From: Kribbella pratensis
GTDB lineage: Bacteria; Actinomycetota; Actinomycetes; Propionibacteriales; Kribbellaceae
Length of the DNA stretch: 64,000 bases
NCBI RefSeq assembly: GCF_004366075.1
Contig: NZ_SODU01000003.1
Coordinates: 124,001-188,000 of the forward strand
Direction: 5' to 3'
In this document: positions 1-8,591 of the stretch, piece by piece
How positions within the stretch are numbered: the first letter of the stretch is position 1
Layout of the letters: each line of letters opens with the position of its first letter
The notes under the pieces: model-generated
What the model saw: only the letters and a program-made list of their open reading frames with translations
Databases searched by the model: none
Told to the model about the DNA's origin: nothing
Made by a program: the position numbers and the translations under genes

Positions 1-44
1 GAACCGCGGTACCGGACCCGAAATCGGAAGAGGCGAACTGCCAA

Positions 45-3000
45 GTGGCCACCGAGCCATCAGACACCAATCCCCTAGCAGCCTTCGGTGCGAACGAATG
101 GCTGGTCGACGAGCTGTACGAGAAGTACCAGCAGGACCCGAATTCGGTGGATCCGGCGTGGTTGGACTTCTTCAAGACGTACAAGCCAGGTGAAGCGACG
201 CCGGTGAAGACCACCCCGGCCGACGCTCCTCGACCGGACGCGGTGTCCGACAACAAGACCCCAGAGGCTCCGAGCCGCGGTACGGCGACGTCCGCGCCGG
301 CCTCGAGCGCACCCGCGGCCACGACCGCGGCGACCCAGCCCACCCCGGCCGCTGCGCAGGAAGCCGCACCTCAGACTCAGCCGGCAGCGAAGCAAGCACC
401 GGCCACGTCCGGCGCCCCGACCGGAGGCACGGTGAACCAGCCGCCCAGCGCACAGCCCAAGCCCGCCCCCGCGACCAGCGCGGAGTCCGAGCGGCTGATC
501 CTGCGCGGCGCCCCGGCGCGGACCGCGCAGAACATGGAGACCAGCCTCACGGTCCCCACCGCGACGAGCGTTCGCCAGGTGCCGGTCAAGCTGCTGATCG
601 ACAACCGGATCGTCATCAACAACCACCTCAAGCGCGCCCGCGGCGGCAAGGTGTCCTTCACCCACCTGATCGGCTGGGCGCTGGTCAAGGCGCTGAAGAC
701 GCTGCCGGACATGAACGCGTCGTACGACGAGACCGACGGCAAGCCGACCCTGGTCCACCCGGCGCACATCAACCTCGGCCTGGCCATCGACATGCAGAAG
801 CCGGACGGCACCCGGCAGCTGCTGGTGCCGTCGATCAAGGCGACCGAGACGATGACGTTCGCCGACTTCTGGATGGCCTACGAGGACATCGTCCGCCGGG
901 CCCGCGACAACAAGCTCGCGCTGCCGGACTTCCAGGGCACCACGATCAGCCTGACCAACCCGGGCACGATCGGCACCCAGCACTCGGTGCCGCGGCTGAT
1001 GACCGGCCAGGGCTGCATCGTCGGCGTCGGCGCGATGGAGTACCCGTCGGAGTACCAGGGCGCGGCCGAGGAGACGATGGCCAAGCTCGCGGTCAGCAAG
1101 GTGATGACGCTGACCTCGACGTACGACCACCGGATCATCCAGGGCGCGCAGTCGGGTGAGTTCCTGCGCCGGATCCACCAGCTGCTGCTCGGCCAGGAGG
1201 GTTTCTACGACGAGATCTTCCAGTCGCTGCGGATCCCCTACGAGCCGATCCGCTGGGCCGCCGACCTCCCGCACAGCCACGAGGAGGACATCAGCAAGCA
1301 GGCCCGGATCCTCGAGCTGATCCACGCGTTCCGGGTGCGCGGCCACATCATGGCCGACACCGACCCGCTGGAGTACAAGCAGCGCAGCCACCCCGACCTC
1401 GACGTCGCCACCCACGGCCTGACGCTGTGGGACCTGGACCGTGAGTTCGCCACCGGCTCGTTCGGCGGCAACGACCGGCGGTTCATGAAGCTCCGCGAGA
1501 TCCTCGGCATCCTGCGCGACTCGTACTGCCGGACCACCGGTATCGAGTACATGCACATCCAGGACCCCGAGCAGCGCAAGTGGATCCAGGAGCGGGTCGA
1601 GCGGCCGCACACCAAGCCGCCGCGCGAGGAGCAGCTGCGGATCCTGGCCAAGCTGAACGAGGCCGAGGCGTTCGAGACCTTCCTGCAGACCAAGTACGTC
1701 GGTCAGCGCCGCTTCTCGCTCGAGGGCGCGGAGACCACGATCCCGCTGCTCGACGAGCTCTGCGAGGAAGCCGCCGGCGCCGGCCTGGACGAGGTCGCGA
1801 TCGGAATGGCGCACCGCGGCCGGCTGAACGTGCTGGCGAACATCGTCGGCAAGTCGTACGGCCAGATCTTCCGCGAGTTCGAGGGCAACATCGACCCGCG
1901 GACCGTGCAGGGGTCGGGTGACGTCAAGTACCACCTGGGCGCCGAGGGCGAGTTCGTCTCCGAGTTCGGCGACAAGATCAAGGTCTCGGTGGCGGCGAAC
2001 CCGTCGCACCTGGAGACCGTCGACCCGGTGCTCGAGGGCATCGTCCGGGCCAAGCAGGACATCCTGGACCGCGGCGCGGCGTTCCCGGTGCTGCCGGTGC
2101 TGGTGCACGGTGACGCGGCCTTCGCCGGCCAGGGCGTGGTCGCGGAGACGCTGAACCTGTCCCAGCTGCGCGGCTACCGGACCGGCGGCACGATCCACGT
2201 GATCGTGAACAACCAGGTCGGCTTCACCACCTCGCCGGCCTCGTCCCGCTCGTCGATGTACTCCACCGACGTGGCCCGGATGGTGCAGGCGCCGATCTTC
2301 CACGTGAACGGCGACGACCCCGAGGCCTGCATCCGGGTCGCGGACCTGGCCTTCGAGTACCGGCAGGCGTTCAACAAGGACGTCGTCATCGACCTGGTCT
2401 GCTACCGCCGCCGCGGTCACAACGAGGGCGACGACCCGAGCTTCACCCAGCCGCTGATGTACGACCTGATCGAGCAGAAGCGCTCGGTCCGCAAGCTGTA
2501 CACCGAGGCCCTGATCGGTCGTGGCGACATCACGATCGAAGAGGCCGAGCAGGCGATGCAGGACTTCCAGCAGCGGCTGGAGCGGGTGTTCGCAGAGGTC
2601 CGCGACGCGAAGAACGAGCCGGACACGCCGCCGCCGTACGTGACCGCGCCGGAGTACCCGGACAAGCCGGACGGCCCGGACGCGACCGCGATCAGCCGCG
2701 AGATGCTGAAGAAGATCGCCGACGCGTACACCACGCTGCCCGACGGCTTCACCGTGCACCCGAAGGTGCAGCCGCAGCTGCAGCGCCGGGCGCACGCGAT
2801 CACCGAGGGCCCGCTCGACTGGGCCAGCGCGGAGATCACCGCCTTCGGCTCGCTGCTGCTCGACGGGCGCCCGGTCCGGCTCGCCGGTCAGGACAGCCGC
2901 CGCGGCACGTTCGTGCAGCGGTTCGCCGCCGTCATCGACCGGGTCAACGGGCAGGACCACGTCCCGCTGCAGCACCTGGACGAGGGTCAGGGGAACTTCT

Positions 3001-3845
3001 ACGTCTACGACTCGCTGCTCAGCGAGTACGCCGCACTCGGCTTCGAGTACGGGTACTCCGTGGCGCGGCCGGAGGCACTCGTGCTGTGGGAGGCGCAGTT
3101 CGGCGACTTCGTGAACGGCGCCCAGTCGGTCATCGACGAGTACATCTCGTCCGGTGAGGCGAAGTGGGGCCAGAAGTCCGGCGTCGTACTGCTGCTGCCG
3201 CACGGCTACGAGGGCCAGGGCCCGGACCACACCTCGGCCCGGATCGAGCGGTTCCTCCAGCTCTGCGCCGAGAACGCGATGACAGTGGCGCAGCCGTCGA
3301 CCCCGGCGTCGTACTTCCACCTGCTCCGCCGGCACACGCTCGGCGAGGAGCACGTCCCGATGATCGTCTTCACGCCGAAGCAGCTGCTGCGGCGCAAGGA
3401 GGCGGTGTCGCAGCCGGAGGAGCTGACCCACGGCACCTTCCGGCCGGTGCTCGGCGACGCCGAGGCCGAGGCGAACGCGGCGGGAGTCGAGCGGGTGATC
3501 CTGGCCTCCGGCCGGATCGTGTACGACCTGCTCGCGGAGCGGAAGAAGGTCGAGCCGGACAAGATCAGCACCGCGATCGTCCGGGTCGAGCAGCTCTACC
3601 CGCTGCCCGCCGACGAGATCGTCGCCGAGCTGGCGAAGTACGGCAACGCGACCGAGATCCGCTGGGTGCAGGACGAGCCGGCGAACCAGGGCCCGTGGCC
3701 GTTCATGGCGCTGAACCTGACCGAGCACCTGGGCGGCAAGCCGTTCTACCGGGTGTCCCGGCCGGCCATGTCCGCCCCGGCGGTCGGCTCGCACGGTGTG
3801 CACGGCACCGAGCAGGCGACCCTGCTGAAGCAGGCGTTCAGCTGA
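45..3845 (+). CDS. kgd: Multifunctional 2-oxoglutarate decarboxylase / dehydrogenase E1-E2 fusion
   Basis: TCA-cycle enzyme of the actinobacterial fused type, 1266 aa. It decarboxylates 2-oxoglutarate with thiamine diphosphate and carries its own succinyltransferase domain. Residues 9-45 form the conserved N-terminal segment (FGANEWLVDELYEKY). An Ala/Pro-rich linker covers about 50-150. The E2-type acyltransferase domain follows to about 400, with the catalytic DHRIIQG near residue 360. The E1 domain fills the rest, with GMAHRGRLNVLANIVGKSYG near 588 and the cofactor-binding GDAAFAGQG stretch near 689. There is no lipoyl domain, as usual for this family. The GTG start at 45 has a purine-rich site (GGAAGAGG) about 11 bases upstream. 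A micro-gene follows after one base. Confidence 0.96.
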   Translation: MATEPSDTNPLAAFGANEWLVDELYEKYQQDPNSVDPAWLDFFKTYKPGEATPVKTTPADAPRPDAVSDNKTPEAPSRGTATSAPASSAPAATTAATQPTPAAAQEAAPQTQPAAKQAPATSGAPTGGTVNQPPSAQPKPAPATSAESERLILRGAPARTAQNMETSLTVPTATSVRQVPVKLLIDNRIVINNHLKRARGGKVSFTHLIGWALVKALKTLPDMNASYDETDGKPTLVHPAHINLGLAIDMQKPDGTRQLLVPSIKATETMTFADFWMAYEDIVRRARDNKLALPDFQGTTISLTNPGTIGTQHSVPRLMTGQGCIVGVGAMEYPSEYQGAAEETMAKLAVSKVMTLTSTYDHRIIQGAQSGEFLRRIHQLLLGQEGFYDEIFQSLRIPYEPIRWAADLPHSHEEDISKQARILELIHAFRVRGHIMADTDPLEYKQRSHPDLDVATHGLTLWDLDREFATGSFGGNDRRFMKLREILGILRDSYCRTTGIEYMHIQDPEQRKWIQERVERPHTKPPREEQLRILAKLNEAEAFETFLQTKYVGQRRFSLEGAETTIPLLDELCEEAAGAGLDEVAIGMAHRGRLNVLANIVGKSYGQIFREFEGNIDPRTVQGSGDVKYHLGAEGEFVSEFGDKIKVSVAANPSHLETVDPVLEGIVRAKQDILDRGAAFPVLPVLVHGDAAFAGQGVVAETLNLSQLRGYRTGGTIHVIVNNQVGFTTSPASSRSSMYSTDVARMVQAPIFHVNGDDPEACIRVADLAFEYRQAFNKDVVIDLVCYRRRGHNEGDDPSFTQPLMYDLIEQKRSVRKLYTEALIGRGDITIEEAEQAMQDFQQRLERVFAEVRDAKNEPDTPPPYVTAPEYPDKPDGPDATAISREMLKKIADAYTTLPDGFTVHPKVQPQLQRRAHAITEGPLDWASAEITAFGSLLLDGRPVRLAGQDSRRGTFVQRFAAVIDRVNGQDHVPLQHLDEGQGNFYVYDSLLSEYAALGFEYGYSVARPEALVLWEAQFGDFVNGAQSVIDEYISSGEAKWGQKSGVVLLLPHGYEGQGPDHTSARIERFLQLCAENAMTVAQPSTPASYFHLLRRHTLGEEHVPMIVFTPKQLLRRKEAVSQPEELTHGTFRPVLGDAEAEANAAGVERVILASGRIVYDLLAERKKVEPDKISTAIVRVEQLYPLPADEIVAELAKYGNATEIRWVQDEPANQGPWPFMALNLTEHLGGKPFYRVSRPAMSAPAVGSHGVHGTEQATLLKQAFS

Positions 3846-3846
3846 C

Positions 3847-4023
3847 GTGTACTTCACCGACCGCGGGATCGAGGAACTCGAGAAGCGGCGTGGCGAGGAG
3901 GACGTCACGCTCGCTTTCGTGGCCGAACGGCTGCGCGAGTTCGTCGACCTGAACCCGGAGTTCGAGACGCCGATCGAGCGGTTCGCCACCTGGCTGGCCC
4001 GCTTGGACGACGAGGACGACTGA
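3847..4023 (+). CDS. DUF6104 family small protein
   Basis: A 58-residue frame starting with GTG one base after the kgd stop codon. The product begins MYFTDRGIEELEKRRG and ends ATWLARLDDEDD. It is highly charged and probably helical, with no signal peptide or membrane segment. The sequence matches my recollection of the actinobacterial DUF6104 family, which is commonly encoded directly behind kgd; its function is unknown. The one-base gap implies co-transcription and probably translational coupling with kgd. The charged composition and the location make a role tied to the 2-oxoglutarate dehydrogenase complex possible, but that is only inference. Confidence 0.85.
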   Translation: MYFTDRGIEELEKRRGEEDVTLAFVAERLREFVDLNPEFETPIERFATWLARLDDEDD

Positions 4024-4048
4024 TCCTCTAGCCCTCTAGCCTGAGTGA

Positions 4049-4771
4049 ATGCCCTTCGCTTCCCAGCCCGTACGACGGGTTGCCGCGGCGGAGGGCATTC
4101 GCGCGTCCGGACGCTGGCCGCACACGATCCCCGCCGTCCGCCAACTGCTGACCGACGGCCTGGACCTCGAGCCCGGCGTCACGTTCCTGGTCGGCGAGAA
4201 CGGCGCCGGTAAATCCACCCTGGTCGAGGCGATCGCGGTCGCCTTCGGCCTGTCCCCCGAGGGCGGCTCCACCGGCGCCCGGCTGACCACCCGGGCAACC
4301 GAGTCGTCACTCGCCGACGACCTCCAACTGACCCGCGGCGTCGGCGGCAAGCGCGCCGGGTTCTTCCTCCGCGCGGAAACGATGCACGGCTTCTACACGT
4401 ACCTGGAGCAGAACCCGAGCCATGTTCGCGAGGACCCGGTCTTTCACGAGCTGAGCCACGGCGAGAGCTTCCTGACCCTGATCAACGACCGCTTCACCCG
4501 CCAAGGCTTCTACTGCCTCGACGAGCCCGAGTCCGCCCTCTCGTTCTCCAGCAGCCTGGCGGTCGTCGGCGTACTCAACCGTCTAGCCGAGTCCGGCTCC
4601 CAGGTCCTCTGCGCCACCCACTCCCCCGTGATCGCCGCCCTCCCCGGCGCGACCATCCTCGAAGTCGGCGACTGGGGCATCCGCCGCACAACCTGGGAAG
4701 ACCTCCAACTCGTCCAAAACTGGAAGGCCTACCTCCAGGCACCCGAACGGTACCTGCGGCACGTGTTGTGA
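4049..4771 (+). CDS. AAA family ATPase (ABC-type head domain)
   Basis: A 240-aa soluble ATPase of the RecF/SMC-like kind. Walker A is GENGAGKST at residues 49-57. An ABC-signature-like LSHGESF is followed by Walker B FYCLDEPESAL and a switch histidine in CATHSP. The coiled coil of SMC/Rad50 proteins is absent, so this is a compact, stand-alone head domain. Proteins of this size are common in Actinobacteria and usually annotated only as AAA ATPase. It lies 25 bases behind the DUF6104 gene and may be read from kgd transcription. The substrate is unknown; a nucleic-acid or transport partner cannot be deduced from the sequence. Confidence 0.88.
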   Translation: MPFASQPVRRVAAAEGIRASGRWPHTIPAVRQLLTDGLDLEPGVTFLVGENGAGKSTLVEAIAVAFGLSPEGGSTGARLTTRATESSLADDLQLTRGVGGKRAGFFLRAETMHGFYTYLEQNPSHVREDPVFHELSHGESFLTLINDRFTRQGFYCLDEPESALSFSSSLAVVGVLNRLAESGSQVLCATHSPVIAALPGATILEVGDWGIRRTTWEDLQLVQNWKAYLQAPERYLRHVL

Positions 4772-4848
4772 ACCCGCGCATACACAAATGGCCCTAACCG
4801 GCTCGTTGCACCCGCTTGAGCACGGTTCTGCATGCACGCAGGCCCAGT

Positions 4849-5199
4849 TCAGTCCGTGTGGGGTGGTCTTGTGCGGCGGGGTGGGTCGGGGGCCAGCGTG
4901 CCGTCGGGGGCGATGTGTTCGAAGATTTGGTCTACCAGGTTCAGGACGTGGGGGTCGTCGACGGTGTAGATGTGGCGGCGGCCTTCGCGGCGGGCGGTGA
5001 TGATGCCGGCGAGGCGGAGCTTGCCGAGGTGCTGGCTGGCGGTGGCGATACTGACGCCGACCCGCTCCGCCAGGGTGCCGACGTCGTACTCCCCCTGGGC
5101 GGCCAGCGACACAAGGTGCAGCCGGACCGGAGCGGAGAGCATGGCGAAGGTGCCCGCGGCGGAATCGAGCTGCGCCTTCGTCGGTTCAGGGTTGGTCAT
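4849..5199 (-). CDS. ArsR/SmtB-family transcriptional repressor
   Basis: A 116-aa winged-helix regulator. The core (AAGTFAMLSAPVRLHLVSLA, then the recognition-helix region VSIATASQHLGKLRLAGII and the wing RREGRRHIYTV) is typical ArsR. The ATG at 5199 gives a normal-sized family member; the frame stays open upstream but the extra residues are low-complexity and non-homologous. No canonical CxC metal site is visible in the recognition helix, although a C-terminal metal or redox site cannot be excluded. It is transcribed divergently from an antiporter-like gene, with a perfect palindrome in between that is the likely operator, so the expected role is repression of the antiporter and of itself. 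Confidence 0.9.
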   Translation of the reverse strand: MTNPEPTKAQLDSAAGTFAMLSAPVRLHLVSLAAQGEYDVGTLAERVGVSIATASQHLGKLRLAGIITARREGRRHIYTVDDPHVLNLVDQIFEHIAPDGTLAPDPPRRTRPPHTD

Positions 5200-5266
5200 C
5201 GCGCAGTCATTGTGACCGCTCCGGCGGTCTCCGGGCAGCCCGGCGTGCCGTGGTGACCACGGTCTC

Positions 5267-5290
5267 ATACTTTCGCAATTGCGAAAGTAT
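5267..5290. promoter_or_regulatory. Perfect 24-bp palindrome, probable ArsR operator
   Basis: The half-site ATACTTTCGCAA is followed directly by its exact reverse complement. The element is AT-richer than its surroundings and lies in the gap between the divergent arsR-type gene (start 5199) and the antiporter gene (start about 5315). A perfect dyad of this length in this position is what an ArsR-family dimer site looks like. That this particular regulator binds it is inference. Confidence 0.75.
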
Positions 5291-5314
5291 CGAAACGGTG
5301 GCAGGCTGGAAGGC

Positions 5315-6553
5315 GTGTTCCGAGCTCTCCGCCCTGTTCTGCTGCTGCTCCTGGTGGCGATCCCCGCGGTCGCCCTCCGGGTCACCGGCACCCATCCGCC
5401 GGCGCTCGCGTCGATCCTGATCTTCGGTCTCGCCGTGGTCGCCGCATCGTTCGTGCTGGCCTGGGCGGCGGAAGCGGCGGAGATGGACATCTCCGGCGGT
5501 CTGGCGATCGCGCTGCTCGCGGTCATCGCCGTCCTGCCGGAGTACGCGGTCGACCTCTACTTCGCGCACACCGCCGGCTCGCACCCGGAGTACGTGCAGT
5601 ACGCCGCCGCCAACATGACCGGATCGAACCGGCTGCTGCTCGGCCTCGGCTGGTCCAGCGTCGTCCTGATCAGCCTGTACGTCGCTTCGCGGCGGAGCGG
5701 ACGCTCGGTCAAGGCGCTCGTGCTGGAGACCGGGTACCGGCGTGAGCTGGGCTTCCTCGCTGTCGCCGGCGTGGTCGCGTTCGTGATCCCGGTGACCGGC
5801 GAGATCCACCTGTTGCTGGGGATCCTGCTGCTCGCGTTCTTCGCGTTCTACCTGTACCGGGCGGCGACGTCGGAGCATGACGACGAGCCGGACCTGATCG
5901 GGCCGGCGGCGACGATCGGCGCACTGCCGAAGCTCCAGCGCCGGATCACCGTGACCGGGATGTTCCTGGTCTCGGCAGGGGTGATCCTGGCGGCCGCGGA
6001 GCCGTTCGCGGACTCGCTCGTCCAGGGCGGTCAGGCGCTGGGGATCGACCAGTTCCTGCTGGTCCAATGGTTGGCTCCGCTGGCGTCCGAGGCGCCTGAG
6101 TTCATCGTGGCGCTGCTGTTCGCGTGGCGGGGCAAGGGCGCCGCGGCACTGGGTCTGCTGATCTCGGCCAAGGTGAACCAGTGGACGCTGCTGATCGGGA
6201 GCCTGCCGATCGCCTACGGGATCGGTGGCGGCGGTGCCGCGCTGCACCTGGACGGCCGGCAGATCGAGGAGTTCCTGCTCACCGCCACGCAGACGCTGCT
6301 CGGACTTGCGATCCTCTTGAACCTGCGCTTCCCCCGGTGGGCGGCGTGGGCCTTGCTGGGCCTGTTCGCGATCCAGTTCGCCGTACCGGGTCAGACCGGG
6401 CGCTACGTGATCAGCGCGATCTACCTGGCGCTCGCGGTCGGCGCGGCGATCCACAACCGCAAGCAGCTGGTGCCGACGATCCTGGCCCCGTTCCGGCGTA
6501 CCTCTGCAGAGCCCGCCGACGCGGACCGCGCCGACGAGCTCGTCAAGGTCTAG
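5315..6553 (+). CDS. Calcium/proton antiporter-like CaCA-superfamily membrane protein
   Basis: A polytopic inner-membrane protein of about 412 aa with around ten or eleven hydrophobic segments. It carries the two inverted alpha-repeats of cation/Ca2+ exchangers. The first is GGLAIALLAVIAVLPEYAVD, with the key P-E. The second reads LASEAPEFIVALLFAW followed by SAKVNQWTLLIGS. The conserved Glu of each repeat is present. The GTG at 5315 is preferred to the in-frame TTG at 5279 because the latter lies inside the palindromic operator; a GGAAGG stretch is just upstream of the GTG. The last four bases overlap the convergent Wbl gene. Expected role is efflux of Ca2+ or another cation under ArsR control; the true ion is unknown. 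Confidence 0.85.
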   Translation: MFRALRPVLLLLLVAIPAVALRVTGTHPPALASILIFGLAVVAASFVLAWAAEAAEMDISGGLAIALLAVIAVLPEYAVDLYFAHTAGSHPEYVQYAAANMTGSNRLLLGLGWSSVVLISLYVASRRSGRSVKALVLETGYRRELGFLAVAGVVAFVIPVTGEIHLLLGILLLAFFAFYLYRAATSEHDDEPDLIGPAATIGALPKLQRRITVTGMFLVSAGVILAAAEPFADSLVQGGQALGIDQFLLVQWLAPLASEAPEFIVALLFAWRGKGAAALGLLISAKVNQWTLLIGSLPIAYGIGGGGAALHLDGRQIEEFLLTATQTLLGLAILLNLRFPRWAAWALLGLFAIQFAVPGQTGRYVISAIYLALAVGAAIHNRKQLVPTILAPFRRTSAEPADADRADELVKV

Positions 6554-6855
6554 CTGGCCTGCTGCTCTTCGATGATGGGGCGGGTACGGCGTTCCTGCGG
6601 GCCGGGGCGGCCGCGGCGGCGGCCGGCGAGGAACTTCTCGCCCGCGGCGGTGCCTGTGAACTTGGTCCGGCGCGCCCACTCCCGGCATTCCTCGATCACC
6701 GGGCACGACGTCAGGCAGATGGCCTGGGCCTTGCGCTGCTCCCACGAGCTGGCCGTCTCGTCGTACGACGGCGCCTGACCGACACACGCGGCCTTCGTCA
6801 TCCAGTTGTCGGCCGGGTCAACAATCACCGTCAAAGTGGGCCTCATGGGCTTCAT
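6550..6855 (-). CDS. Divergent WhiB-like (Wbl) iron-sulfur protein
   Basis: A 101-aa Wbl-type protein. Four cysteines are present: C24, then C47, C51 and C57 in ICLTSCPVIEEC, followed by EWARR. Two features are atypical. The middle pair is C-x3-C instead of the usual C-x2-C, and the GVWGG turn that follows the last cysteine in classical Wbl proteins is replaced by KFTGTAAGEKF. A basic C-terminal tail (AGRRRGRPGPQERRTR) looks DNA-binding. The ATG at 6855 follows a GAGGAG site. It probably binds a [4Fe-4S] cluster and acts with a sigma factor, but the missing GVWGG means the sigma contact may differ. Confidence 0.8.
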   Translation of the reverse strand: MKPMRPTLTVIVDPADNWMTKAACVGQAPSYDETASSWEQRKAQAICLTSCPVIEECREWARRTKFTGTAAGEKFLAGRRRGRPGPQERRTRPIIEEQQAS

Positions 6856-6925
6856 CGCTCCTCGTCGATCGGGCGGATCGTAGGAACAGAGTGACCCCGT
6901 CGCGTTGCCCCGGTGCGACGCGAAT

Positions 6926-6967
6926 GTTTCAGCCGTGAAACGTCACACCGGTTAAGTGTCACAGGTG
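6926..6967. promoter_or_regulatory. Two inverted repeats upstream of the divergent Wbl gene
   Basis: GTTTCA-gccg-TGAAAC (6926-6941) is followed by CACACC (6944-6949) and its complement GGTGTG (6963-6968) 13 bases on. Both lie between the acetyltransferase stop (6979) and the Wbl start (6855), all on the minus strand. They could be operator half-sites for the Wbl gene or weak termination of the upstream pair; the sequence does not decide. Confidence 0.35.
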
Positions 6968-6978
6968 TGCCGCTGGCA

Positions 6979-7482
6979 CTACCTCCGGAGCAGCCGGATC
7001 TCCCACAGGTCGAAGTACGGGTCGTGCTTGCGGACGCCGTCCGGCTCGAACCCGTTCCGGCGGTAGAACCGCAGCGCCCGCTCGTTCCCCTCGAAGACCC
7101 ACAGGAACGCCGGCTGCTTGCCCACAGCAACGTCGAACAGCCGGCCGCCGAGGCCGGTCTTCCAGTACGCCTGCCGGGTGTAGATCGCCTCCAGCTCGAA
7201 CGCGACCGGCCCGTCCTCGTCGCGCCCCGGCCCGGTGCCGACGAAGCCGACCACCCGGTCCTGCGACAAAGCAGCTGGATCCGGGTTCAGCGCAATCCAG
7301 CGCGTGTCCCCCGCGCCCAGCCGGGTCGCCCAGCGCTCGGTACGACGGTCGATGTCGGACGTCCGCTCGAGCAGGAGATCGGCCGGCACCAGATCGGCGT
7401 ACGCCTCCCGCCAGCACAACAGATGACGCCACGCGCCGGCCTCGGCGTCCTCAACCGTGGCCGGCCTGATCTCGGGTTGCAT
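6979..7482 (-). CDS. GNAT-family N-acetyltransferase
   Basis: A 167-aa single-domain acyl-CoA-dependent acetyltransferase. The N-terminal IRPATVEDAEAGAWRHLLCW is the usual GNAT beta1/alpha1. The central ELEAIYTRQAYWKTGLGGRLFD holds the acetyl-CoA pyrophosphate loop (TGLGGRLF, in place of Q/RxxGxG/A). The C-terminal GNERALRFYRRNGFEPDG is the typical beta6-alpha4 substrate end. The ATG touches the stop codon of the upstream oxidoreductase with no intervening base, so the two are very probably one transcript. The acceptor substrate is unknown. Confidence 0.87.
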   Translation of the reverse strand: MQPEIRPATVEDAEAGAWRHLLCWREAYADLVPADLLLERTSDIDRRTERWATRLGAGDTRWIALNPDPAALSQDRVVGFVGTGPGRDEDGPVAFELEAIYTRQAYWKTGLGGRLFDVAVGKQPAFLWVFEGNERALRFYRRNGFEPDGVRKHDPYFDLWEIRLLRR

Positions 7483-8451
7483 TCAGACAGTAAAAACGAT
7501 CTTGCCGAAGACGTCGCCCGCATTCATCTTCTCGAAGCCGGTGCGGGCCTCGGTGAGGGGCAGGACCGTGTCGATGTGGGGCGAGATGCCGGCGTTCGCC
7601 ATGAACTGCACCAGCTCGGCGAGCTCGGTCCGGGTGCCCATCGTCGAGCCCTGTACACGGAGCTGCAGGAAGAAGATCCGGTTCAGCTCGGCGGACTTCG
7701 GCGCCTGACCGCTGGTCGCGCCGGAGATCACCAGCGTGCCGCCCTGCTTCAGCGACTTGAGCGAGTGCGACCACGTGGCCTGCCCGACCGTCTCCATCAC
7801 CGCGTCGACCCGCTCCGGCAGCCGCGCGCCCGACTCGAACGCGTCGTGCGCCCCGATTTCGACCGCCTTGGCCCGCTTGCCCTCGTCCCGGCTTGTCGCC
7901 CACACGCGGATCCCGGCGGCCCGCGCCAGCGTGATCAGCGCCGTCGCCACGCCACCACCCGCGCCCTGCACGAGGACCGTGTCACCCGGCTTCAGCCCCG
8001 ACTGCGTGAACAACATCCGGTACGCCGTCAGCCACGCCGTCGGCAGGCACGCAGCCTGCTCGAAACTCATCCCGGCCGGCTTCGGTACGACGTTCCGCGC
8101 CGGTACGGCGACCTTCTGCGCCAGCGTGCCCTGGTACCGCTCGCTCAGCAGCGACCGCTTCGGGTCGAGCGTCTCGTCGCCCTTCCACGCCGGGTCCGAG
8201 ACCACCGCGTGCACGACGACCTCGTTCCCGTCCGGGTCCACGCCCGCCGCGTCGCACCCGAGGATCATCGGCAGACTCTGCTCGGCCAGCCCGACCCCCT
8301 TCAACGACCACAGATCGTGATGGTTGAGCGCAGTCGCCCGTACGTCGATCGTCACCCACCCCTCGGGCACCGCCGGATCGGGCCGCTCCCCCACCTCCAG
8401 CGCGGCGATCGGGTTGTCGGCATCGAACTTCGCGGCATAAGCAGCAAGCAT
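7483..8451 (-). CDS. Zinc-type alcohol dehydrogenase-like / quinone oxidoreductase (MDR superfamily)
   Basis: A 322-aa medium-chain dehydrogenase/reductase. The N-terminal GroES-like domain has TALNHHDLWSLKGVG and LGCDAAGVV-like strands. The Rossmann domain carries DTVLVQGAGGGVATALITLA for NADP(H). The structural zinc-lobe cysteines are absent, so it groups with quinone-oxidoreductase-type reductases that need no zinc. The ATG at 8451 is preferred to a GTG three codons upstream because AGGGTGG lies correctly spaced before it. It forms an operon with the acetyltransferase directly downstream. Substrate unknown. Confidence 0.9.
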   Translation of the reverse strand: MLAAYAAKFDADNPIAALEVGERPDPAVPEGWVTIDVRATALNHHDLWSLKGVGLAEQSLPMILGCDAAGVDPDGNEVVVHAVVSDPAWKGDETLDPKRSLLSERYQGTLAQKVAVPARNVVPKPAGMSFEQAACLPTAWLTAYRMLFTQSGLKPGDTVLVQGAGGGVATALITLARAAGIRVWATSRDEGKRAKAVEIGAHDAFESGARLPERVDAVMETVGQATWSHSLKSLKQGGTLVISGATSGQAPKSAELNRIFFLQLRVQGSTMGTRTELAELVQFMANAGISPHIDTVLPLTEARTGFEKMNAGDVFGKIVFTV

Positions 8452-8591
8452 GCGAACCACCCTAGGCGCTGGTCCGCACCACGTCAGTTACCGACTTCAC
8501 GCCCGCGGGCCGCGAGATCTGGTCAGCGGGGCGACGGTGTGGTTTGATCCGCGATTAACGGCCCTGACCGTAATTCCCCTGAGGAGGACCG

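Noticed and set aside
75..3989. Open frame of 1304 codons antisense to kgd
   Set aside because: High GC leaves long antisense frames open. The translation is low-complexity (Arg/Val/Leu/Asp-rich) with no domain, and kgd on the plus strand is unmistakable.
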